Below, one piece after another: positions 58,232 through 64,000 of a DNA stretch of 64,000 bases. Every line of letters starts with the position of its first letter. Position 1 is the first letter of the stretch. The translations under genes and the position numbers were made by a program. The stretch spans positions 1 through 64,000 of the forward strand of contig JAWCLZ010000003.1 of NCBI GenBank assembly GCA_038850275.1. The letters run 5' to 3'. The notes beneath the pieces were generated by a model. It ran no database searches, had not been told where the DNA came from, and worked only from the letters and a program-made list of their open reading frames with translations. This DNA comes from JAWCLZ01 sp038850275. Lineage in GTDB: Archaea > Halobacteriota > JAWCLZ01.

Positions 58232-58642
58232 TTATTTTTTATCAAATAGTTTTAAAATCCTCAACGCAAGATATGCAGCATTTTCAGCATTATCTATGCC
58301 AACGCAAGCCACAGGAACACCTTTTGGCATCTGAGCTATAGAGAGCAAAGCATCCAATCCCATAAGCTTGCCACTTACTGGCACGCCAATAACAGGCTTA
58401 TTGGTCTTCGCAGCTATAACTCCTGGAAGAGCAGCTGATAAACCTGCTATTGCAATGAATATCTTTGCTTCACAGCTGCGCACATAATCATCAAGCTTCT
58501 CAGGATCGCGATGCGCTGAAATAACTTGCATGTCATATTTCACCTTTGCCTCACTCAAGATCTTCGCTGCTTTCTCAGCTATATGCATATCTGAATCTGA
58601 ACCCATTATTATAGCCACTTCTAGCTTTTTCCTTCTTGCCAT
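58232..58642 (-). CDS. purE: PurE-like N5-carboxyaminoimidazole ribonucleotide mutase
   Basis: The protein is about 136 residues from ATG 58642 (MARRKKLEVAIIMGSDSD). Motifs: IMGSDSDMHIAEKA (about 12-25), SAHRDPEKLDD (about 42-52) and IAGLSAALPGVIAAKTNKPVIGVPV (about 68-92, here listed as G-L-S-A-A-L-P-G). It rearranges N5-CAIR to CAIR in purine synthesis. The substrate loop differs from the usual S-A-H-R-T-P and G-G-A-A-H-L-P-G (the His is replaced), which resembles class II PurE. ATG 58642 is chosen since a TTTAAATA box lies 30 bases upstream. Confidence 0.85.
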   Translation of the reverse strand: MARRKKLEVAIIMGSDSDMHIAEKAAKILSEAKVKYDMQVISAHRDPEKLDDYVRSCEAKIFIAIAGLSAALPGVIAAKTNKPVIGVPVSGKLMGLDALLSIAQMPKGVPVACVGIDNAENAAYLALRILKLFDKK

Positions 58643-58719
58643 TTTCCCAAATATAGAAGCAAGCAAGTATTTAAATCCGCTGATGTATTAAAATAAAAGA
58701 ATTTAACTAACATAAAGCG

Positions 58720-59814
58720 ATGGATATGGACCTTGAAACAAGACTTTCATTAATCAAGGGAGTGGGCGAGGAGATCGTTACAGAAGAAGAATTGAGAACT
58801 CTGCTTGAAACCAAAGAAAGACCAGTTGCTTACGATGGCTTTGAGCCAAGTGGAATTGCGCATCTACCAATTGGAGTCTTTCGACCGCTTTTGATAAAGG
58901 ATTTGATAAAAGCAAAGGTTCACTTTAAACTCTTAATCGCAGATTCATTTGCTTGGATTAACAACAAACTTGGAGGGGACTTAGAGAAAATTCGAGACTG
59001 CGGGAGATACTTCATCGAAGTCTGGAAAGCAGCAGGAGTGGATATGGACAAGGTTGAGGTGATTTGGCATAAAGAGCACTTCGACAACCCTGAGTACTGG
59101 AAAAAGGTCATACTCATTGCAAAGGAACATACTCTAGCACGCACCCTTCGTGCTCTAACAATTGCAGGTAGAATAGGCAGTGAGAGCAATCCAGCTGCTT
59201 ATACCTTCTATCCCTCAATGCAGTGCGCAGATATCTTCCAGCTTCAATGCGACATCTGCCAGCTTGGCTTAGACCAGCGTAAAGTAAACATGCTAGCGAG
59301 AGAAATAGGGCCTAAAATTGGCTTCTGGAAACCAGTTGTGATAGGTCACCACATGCTCCTAGGTTTACAGGGGCCAAGAGACCTAGAGGGCTACGATGAA
59401 CTTGCAGTTTACGATAGAGCCATAAGCTCTAAAATGAGTAAGAGTAAGCCAGAAACATCGATATTTGTGCATGACTCAAGAGAGGAGATATTTCGAAAGA
59501 TACGCGCTGCATATTGCCCTGAGAAAGTGGTTGAAGATAACCCGATCTTGGATTATTCAAAGCATATAATCTTTCGAGCCTTCAAATCCATGCTCATAGA
59601 GCGCCCTGCGAAATATGGAGGCAATTTAGAGCTATATAGCTATAGTGAGCTCGAGGAAGAATATCGCAGCGGTAGACTTCATCCCCTTGATTTAAAGCTC
59701 GCGGTTGCAAATCATCTTGATAGATTAATAGCACCAATTAGAGAACATTTTGAAAAGGATAAAAAAGCAAGAGAGCTCTACGAATTTGTTAGAAAAATTG
59801 AAGTCACTAGGTAG
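58720..59814 (+). CDS. tyrS: tyrosyl-tRNA synthetase (archaeal/eukaryotic type)
   Basis: This 364-residue class I enzyme charges tRNA-Tyr. Visible: YDGFEPSGIAHLPIG (about 38-52, HIGH-type), YPSMQCADIFQL near 166-177, GLDQRKVNMLARE near 184 and the KMSKS loop ISSKMSKSKPETSI near 235. A single-domain C-terminus fits archaeal TyrRS. It ends 1 base before the small minus-strand gene end. Confidence 0.95.
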   Translation: MDMDLETRLSLIKGVGEEIVTEEELRTLLETKERPVAYDGFEPSGIAHLPIGVFRPLLIKDLIKAKVHFKLLIADSFAWINNKLGGDLEKIRDCGRYFIEVWKAAGVDMDKVEVIWHKEHFDNPEYWKKVILIAKEHTLARTLRALTIAGRIGSESNPAAYTFYPSMQCADIFQLQCDICQLGLDQRKVNMLAREIGPKIGFWKPVVIGHHMLLGLQGPRDLEGYDELAVYDRAISSKMSKSKPETSIFVHDSREEIFRKIRAAYCPEKVVEDNPILDYSKHIIFRAFKSMLIERPAKYGGNLELYSYSELEEEYRSGRLHPLDLKLAVANHLDRLIAPIREHFEKDKKARELYEFVRKIEVTR

Positions 59815-59815
59815 T

Positions 59816-59989
59816 TTAACCTCGTTTTTTCCTACATTTTTTCCTAGGTCTTAATTCATCTGGGAGGTCTTTAAAGGCTAAGATTAAATCCTCAGTGCAA
59901 GTTCGCTCAAATTCAGCCCCTGGAATGAGCAGCTCGATTTTTTCGGGTTGAATAACTTCCTTCTTCACCCTTGATTTTCTCTGCCTCAT
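59816..59989 (-). CDS. small basic protein downstream of mtd, unidentified
   Basis: A 57-residue frame from ATG 59989: MRQRKSRVKKEVIQPEKIEL and a mixed middle (EDLILAFKDLPDELRP), ending in an internal duplication RKKCRKKRG. Basic at both ends, like a nucleic-acid-binding protein. It lies 38 bases after mtd on the same strand and could be cotranscribed. No family recognised; coding status is uncertain. Confidence 0.5.
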   Translation of the reverse strand: MRQRKSRVKKEVIQPEKIELLIPGAEFERTCTEDLILAFKDLPDELRPRKKCRKKRG

Positions 59990-60027
59990 TTCCCTTGCTT
60001 CATAAAAAAAATTAAAAAATTAGAAAG

Positions 60028-60867
60028 TTACGCTGGCTTCTCAAGCAGTGCAACTTTCTTGAGGAGCTTTCCTTCTTTATCGTGGGGCTCTCGGAACACT
60101 GAATCATTTGCCTTCTCGATCTCCCTCGCCTCATCAGCGAGCTTGGCAGCTGTCCTCATTAAATCGTGAGAAGCTGCCCCGAGGATTATATATTTATTTG
60201 GATCCTGCTCCACGAAGCAAGTTCGCACATTTATACTTCCCACGAGTTCAGCCATACTCAAAGCTGCAAATGCCTTTGCCTTAGCATAGGGATTCTTGAA
60301 GTTTGCTCTCTCAACACAGCGCTCTGGGTTAGCAATTATGGTTGGAAGCGTCAATGCTTGGCCTGCTTTAGCTTGTTCAATCAACTTATCAAGTTCCTCT
60401 TGAACAAGTCTAACTGCTCCACAAATTGCTAGCACTTTGATTGCATCTGCATTGAAATTTGCCATTTCAGCTGGATCTAGAAATTCTCTCCTAGCAGCAA
60501 TCAAGGGATCCACTGGTAGCAATATATATCCAAATCCCTCTGCCTTAAGCGCTGCTCTGAAGTCCTTGGATTTCTGATCCCCGCCAGCAGGACCATCTGA
60601 GATTATCAAAGTGGGCTTGCCCTTGAAAAATGCCCTCGCTGCCGTAGGCCCAGCTGCACTGCAATTAGGGCTGATTATTACATAGAAGTTGCAGTTATAT
60701 GCGAGTAGTTTTTCCGCTTCTGGAGCTTCATCCTTGCCCATCTTGGCCCCTGTTCCAACTACTCTACAGGCAATATCCCCTCGATCTGCTCTTTCATCAA
60801 GCAACAGCTCAACCATCGCACTCGTGGCGATGTTCCCCATTTTCATAACTCCAATTTTCACAACCAT
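60028..60867 (-). CDS. mtd: F420-dependent methylenetetrahydromethanopterin dehydrogenase
   Basis: This 279-residue enzyme oxidises or reduces methylene-H4MPT with F420, a core C1 step. It matches Mtd: VVKIGVMKMGNIATSAMVELLLDERADR (2-29, key K-I-G-x-x-K-x-G-N-I), S-P-N-C-S-A-A-G-P near 68, I-I-S-D-G-P-A-G near 87 and INVRTCFVEQDPNKYIILGAASHD near 213. Full length. With ftr and mfnB it shows an H4MPT/F420 based C1 pathway. Confidence 0.96.
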   Translation of the reverse strand: MVVKIGVMKMGNIATSAMVELLLDERADRGDIACRVVGTGAKMGKDEAPEAEKLLAYNCNFYVIISPNCSAAGPTAARAFFKGKPTLIISDGPAGGDQKSKDFRAALKAEGFGYILLPVDPLIAARREFLDPAEMANFNADAIKVLAICGAVRLVQEELDKLIEQAKAGQALTLPTIIANPERCVERANFKNPYAKAKAFAALSMAELVGSINVRTCFVEQDPNKYIILGAASHDLMRTAAKLADEAREIEKANDSVFREPHDKEGKLLKKVALLEKPA

Positions 60868-60974
60868 ATTTAAGTCCCCTTTCCAAGTCTCCCTTTGATT
60901 CTCGTGAATATAAATTTTGTTAAATTATGCGGCTCTCCAAGAAATCTATTTTCCATAAAATAGGATCTCGTAAA

Positions 60975-61000
60975 TTTCAAGAGCATCGTTTCAAGAGCAT
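60975..61000. repeat. 14-bp tandem duplication upstream of the CDF gene
   Basis: TTTCAAGAGCAT occurs at 60975-60986 and 60989-61000. It lies in the 176-base gap between the divergent mtd and CDF genes, not at a gene 3' end, and is a mild exception to the usual location. Confidence 0.8.
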
Positions 61001-61044
61001 TCAAAATCTTTTTAATCAAAAGCTTCGATAACTAGGATTAATTA

Positions 61045-61956
61045 ATGAAAAACGATGTAAAGCTAAAAGCTGCGTTGCTATCAATTACCTCAAATATTTC
61101 ATTGATAGTTCTAAAGCTCACAACTGGAGTGCTGATTTCTTCCATTAGTGTTATCTCCGAAGGAATCCACTCAGGCTTGGATTTAATTGCAGCAATTATA
61201 ACCTATGCTTCACTCAAGAAATCCTCTCAACCGCCAGATGATACCCATAGATTTGGACATGGAAAGGTTGAGGATATATCTGGAGCTGTAGAAGCTATTT
61301 TAATATTCGGGGCAGCCTTCTTCATCATTTACATCTCAATCGAAAAGCTATTGAAAGGGGGAGAAATTGAAATGACCACTCCAGGGATTGCTATCATGGC
61401 TATATCAGCGATTTTAAACTTCTTCGTCTCGAAGAAGCTGCTTAAAGTTGCAAGAGAAACCGACTCCATTGCTCTTGAAGCAGATGGCTGGCACCTACGC
61501 ACTGATGTTTACACCTCCACAGGAGTTCTAGGAGGTCTTCTTTTAATTGCAATCACAGGTTTGAAAATTCTAGACCCAGTTTTTGCAATCATAGTGGCAC
61601 TCTTTATAATTAAAGCTGGCTTTGAATTAACCAAGCGCTCAATCTATGATCTAACTGATTATAAACTCCCGGATGAAGATGAATTAAAGATTAAATCCAT
61701 ACTAGAGGAACATACTTCTCAATTTGTAGAATTCCACAAGCTTCGAACTAGAAGATCTGGCTCGGATAAGTTCGTGGACCTCCACTTAGTGGTTTCAAAA
61801 AACTTAACTCTAGATGAAGCCCATAATTTATGCTATCATTTAGAGGATGACCTGAAAAAAGCTTTTCCAACTATGAATGTGATGATCCACATTGAGCCTT
61901 GCGGGCAGAATTGCATCTCCTGTCGAATCGAATGTAGAGCGAAGGAATCTACTTGA
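61045..61956 (+). CDS. CDF family cation efflux transporter
   Basis: This 303-residue protein has six membrane helices. Metal-site motifs: SEGIHSGLDLIAAI (about 32-45, TM2) and LEADGWHLRTDVYTS (about 147-161, TM5), giving a mixed His/Asp tetrahedral zinc site; HRFGHGKVED near 67-76 lies in the loop. C-terminal cytoplasmic domain holds LRTRRSGSDKFVDLHLVV and a late CGQNCISCRIEC Cys cluster that could sense metal. It exports Zn2+, Fe2+ or Co2+. Confidence 0.9.
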   Translation: MKNDVKLKAALLSITSNISLIVLKLTTGVLISSISVISEGIHSGLDLIAAIITYASLKKSSQPPDDTHRFGHGKVEDISGAVEAILIFGAAFFIIYISIEKLLKGGEIEMTTPGIAIMAISAILNFFVSKKLLKVARETDSIALEADGWHLRTDVYTSTGVLGGLLLIAITGLKILDPVFAIIVALFIIKAGFELTKRSIYDLTDYKLPDEDELKIKSILEEHTSQFVEFHKLRTRRSGSDKFVDLHLVVSKNLTLDEAHNLCYHLEDDLKKAFPTMNVMIHIEPCGQNCISCRIECRAKEST

Positions 61957-61963
61957 ATCTACT
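61945..61963. repeat. 10-bp duplication at the convergent CDF end
   Basis: GAATCTACT at 61945-61953 and 61955-61963 around the CDF stop (TGA 61954-61956) and the stop of the convergent gene. Short, and of moderate significance alone. Confidence 0.5.
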
Positions 61964-62443
61964 ATTGAACATTTCCTCCCCGTGAAGTGGATATACCTTG
62001 ATTAAAAAATCACGGATCATCTGCTTGCCATCGACAGCACTGTTAAAACCACACCAAATGTACTTCATAGAGGCGCCGAAGTAGAAAAAGCGCTTCCCCA
62101 GCGCTTCAAGGGAATCCGCGATTCTAAGTATTGCACTTTCCTCAACGTGGACAACGACATCAAAATGGTTTGCAATTGCTAGAGCTCGAAGTGCATCCTC
62201 TCCAAATTGCATGCAGTCAACATAATCAGCGAGGTCTAATCTATGGAAAATTCCAATTTTCTCTGAATCGATCTTATCAATTATCTCAAGTTTAATATCA
62301 CAATCCCTCATAAAGTCCGCTATCACATCGCTTGTGAAAAAATTTCCCTCTTCATCCTCATAGAATACCACTACATTGGCTTGAGCTAAAACATCTGCTC
62401 GCTTCCTCTCCTCTTGATCCATTGCAAATTTTACAATCATCAT
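61949..62443 (-). CDS. unidentified alpha/beta protein
   Basis: This 164-residue protein has an alternating strand-helix pattern: FAMDQEERKRADVLAQANVVVFYEDEEGN, then DVIADFMRDC, VVVHVEESAILRIADSLEALG and a C-terminal Y-P-L-H-G-E-E-M-F. It starts near ATG 62440/62443. I do not recognise a family. It has no Cys-metal cluster and looks soluble. Convergent with the CDF gene, whose 3' end it overlaps by 8 bases; divergent from nadE. Confidence 0.7.
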   Translation of the reverse strand: MMIVKFAMDQEERKRADVLAQANVVVFYEDEEGNFFTSDVIADFMRDCDIKLEIIDKIDSEKIGIFHRLDLADYVDCMQFGEDALRALAIANHFDVVVHVEESAILRIADSLEALGKRFFYFGASMKYIWCGFNSAVDGKQMIRDFLIKVYPLHGEEMFNSRFK

Positions 62444-62502
62444 TTATACTTTTTCTTTAATAAGTGAAAAACTTAATGCTTTACATCTACATATCTAGCG
62501 CT

Positions 62503-63291
62503 ATGCTCAAACTTCAAGATCTCGCCCTAGATTTGGAGAGTGTTAAAAAAACAATTGAGAGTTTTATAAAAAACGAGGTTAAAGCTGCAAAAGCAAAGGG
62601 AGCTATCATTGGAATGAGCGGAGGACTGGACTCCTCAACTGTAGCGAAGCTATGCGTAAATGCTCTGGGTTCAAACAATGTCTTAGGGCTAATTCTACCA
62701 TTTAGCGAGGAAGATATAGATAGCTCTGATGCAGTTAACTTGGCGAGGACACTTAGAATTGCATATGAAGTAATCAATATCAAGCAAATATTAAATGCTT
62801 ATCAACAGAGCTGCGAGCACTTCAAGCGTAGGAAGAGGCTTCCCAAGGCAAATTTAATCCCGAGGATTCGCATGGCAATGCTGTATTATCATGCAAATCT
62901 ATTGAACTACTTAGTGATTGGAACCGGGAATAAAAGCGAGATTTCAACTGGCTACTTCACTAAATATGGCGATGGAGCAGCTGATATTCTACCAATAGGA
63001 GATCTATATAAAACCCAGGTTCGAATGCTTGCGGAGTATATTGGGATTCCAAAGCATATCTTAAAAAAAGTCCCAACCCCAGGGCTCTGGAGGGGGCAAA
63101 CTGATGAGGGCGAGCTAGGGATAACTTATCCAGAACTTGACTTAATCTTATTTGCTCTAGAGAGAGGACTATCTGTGGGGGAAATTCAAAGAGAGACACA
63201 ATTCCCTAAGCATAAAATTGAAATGGTTATATCTAGGCTCGCAAGAAGTAAGCATAAGAGAGAGATGCCACCTGTGGCTAAGATTAATTAA
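62503..63291 (+). CDS. nadE: NAD+ synthetase
   Basis: This 262-residue protein (from ATG 62503, MLKLQDLALDLESV) has the P-loop-like pyrophosphatase motif GMSGGLDSSTVAKL (about 40-53), TGNKSEISTGYFTKYGDGAADI near 142-163 and PTPGLWRGQTDEGELG near 193. It converts nicotinic acid adenine dinucleotide to NAD+, using ammonia since no glutaminase domain is present. An upstream ATG at 62464 is in frame but adds a non-conserved tail. Confidence 0.92.
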   Translation: MLKLQDLALDLESVKKTIESFIKNEVKAAKAKGAIIGMSGGLDSSTVAKLCVNALGSNNVLGLILPFSEEDIDSSDAVNLARTLRIAYEVINIKQILNAYQQSCEHFKRRKRLPKANLIPRIRMAMLYYHANLLNYLVIGTGNKSEISTGYFTKYGDGAADILPIGDLYKTQVRMLAEYIGIPKHILKKVPTPGLWRGQTDEGELGITYPELDLILFALERGLSVGEIQRETQFPKHKIEMVISRLARSKHKREMPPVAKIN

Positions 63292-63298
63292 TCCAAAA

Positions 63299-63883
63299 TC
63301 ATCTCCCAATTAACCGCTGCTTGATCCAGTCGAAAATAAGTGTAACATAGCCCACATAGGGTATCTTTACCTTTGCAACTCCAATGACCCACTCAGGCTT
63401 AACTGGATATCTCACATTTGGAAGTCCACCTTGATCATAATATTTATTATTATCCCCCTTGGTTATGTAGCCTGCGAATGGTGCTATTTTACCATTAGGC
63501 ATGAGATCACCTGCGTTTACCCAGTACATTGCCCTATGGATAATTGGGGTCATCCTTGAATCACCATCTGGCTTGTAGAGAATAACATCCCCATAGTCCC
63601 CGAACATCTTATAATTAATTTCCTTTCCCTCACGATATGTTATGATCTTTGTATAAGTTGGGCTTTGGATGAATAAAACATCCCCTATATTAATATTCGG
63701 CACCATGCTTGGTGACTCAGGCACCACCATTGGAGGCCAAGTTCCAGATAAACTATAAAGCACAAGAGCTATTATGGAAACAAGCAATAGTGCAGATAAA
63801 AGATCTCTAACTAATGCTACAAAGGGGTCTTCGCTTTTAAGGAATCTTTGAACTTGTAGTTTGAGGAATTCATCGAATTTAAT
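63299..63883 (-). CDS. signal peptidase I (archaeal, ES type), probable ATT start
   Basis: This 194-residue membrane protease has an N-terminal part (FDEFLKLQVQRFLKSEDPF), a membrane helix, then SGTWPPMVVPESPSMVPN with the catalytic Ser, G-D-V-L-F-I, I-I-H-R-A-M with the catalytic His, and K-G-D-N-N (Asp region). It removes Sec signal peptides outside the membrane. No ATG, GTG or TTG lies between the upstream stop (near 63930) and TTG 63787, which sits inside the membrane helix. ATT 63883 lies 7 bases after GGAGG (63891-63895) and gives the N-terminus usual for archaea. Confidence 0.85.
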   Translation of the reverse strand: MKFDEFLKLQVQRFLKSEDPFVALVRDLLSALLLVSIIALVLYSLSGTWPPMVVPESPSMVPNINIGDVLFIQSPTYTKIITYREGKEINYKMFGDYGDVILYKPDGDSRMTPIIHRAMYWVNAGDLMPNGKIAPFAGYITKGDNNKYYDQGGLPNVRYPVKPEWVIGVAKVKIPYVGYVTLIFDWIKQRLIGR

Positions 63884-63955
63884 GCTATTTCCTCCAATTT
63901 TAAATTAATGAGATGCTTTATTGAAAAATCTTATGCCAATTGCATTGGAAATATC

Positions 63956-64000
63956 TTTAAATAGTTTTTTTGGTAAAAGTATGATTGAGTTAAATGAAGG
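63956..64000 (+). CDS. possible start of a truncated gene at the window edge
   Basis: TTTAAATA (63956-63963) lies about 25 bases before ATG 63981, the spacing of a leaderless start. Only MIELNEG can be read before the window ends, so nothing can be said of the product. The feature span includes the box. Confidence 0.3.

Overview
The window is from a euryarchaeal chromosome. The evidence is a set of archaeal genes: class I lysyl-tRNA synthetase, archaeal TyrRS, Rpo6, S2, an Lsm protein, SUI1, Cdc6/Orc1, RNase J, and an isoprenoid cluster with isopentenyl phosphate kinase. Three genes of tetrahydromethanopterin/methanofuran C1 metabolism (mfnB, ftr, mtd) point to a methanogen-related, ANME/Syntrophoarchaeum-like or Archaeoglobi-like lineage. 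A heat-shock promoter resembling the Archaeoglobus HSR1 site fits the same area of the tree. No mcr gene lies here, so methanogenesis itself cannot be claimed. DNA is moderately AT-rich, genes are tightly packed, many starts look leaderless behind TATA boxes, and others carry GGAGG-type ribosome sites.

Layout. 1-4.4 kb: HEPN protein, pilin-like protein, small archaeal conserved proteins, PAC2 chaperone, LysRS. 4.5-8.2 kb: HPS-RraA fusion, GTPBP1-like GTPase, MfnB. 8.2-18.1 kb: degenerate alpha/beta hydrolase, DUF460, HAD protein, MFS transporter, PfkB kinase, a short form III-type RuBisCO, DUF362, amidohydrolase, archaemetzincin-like protease. 18.2-31.3 kb: radical SAM protein, tRNA-Arg, exchanger, M3-like peptidase, acyl-CoA synthetase, PurD, a large secreted calcium-repeat protein, TatC, enoyl-CoA hydratase, ferredoxin-type DUF362, tRNA-Val. 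31.3-41.3 kb: RNase H-like protein, SUI1, P-type ATPase, Lsm, MoaD-like, Cdc6, an MFS pseudogene, metallo-beta-lactamase protein and nucleotidyltransferase. 41.3-49.3 kb: a minus-strand block ftr, idsA, RNase J, idi-2, ipk, mvk, MEMO, rpsB, rpo6. 49.3-64 kb: FtsZ with a membrane tail, TatA/TatC, a three-gene 2-oxoacid:ferredoxin oxidoreductase, Hsp20 with a divergent membrane protein, PurE, TyrRS, Mtd, CDF transporter, NadE and signal peptidase I.

How genes work together. Ftr, Mtd and MfnB serve the C1-H4MPT pathway. RuBisCO and hexulose-phosphate synthase could act in ribulose-phosphate/nucleoside carbon recycling or a reductive hexulose-phosphate type route. Acyl-CoA synthetase, enoyl-CoA hydratase and the ferredoxin oxidoreductase suggest use of organic or aromatic acids. 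mvk, ipk, idi and idsA make the archaeal lipid precursors.

The most unusual pattern is structural. At about ten gene 3' ends, the last codons and stop codon are tandemly duplicated just beyond the stop (units of about 10-31 bp, up to four copies). Two genes (signal peptidase I and HPS-RraA) have no ATG, GTG or TTG at the position their conserved N-termini require; ATT behind a good ribosome site is the best candidate start for the first.
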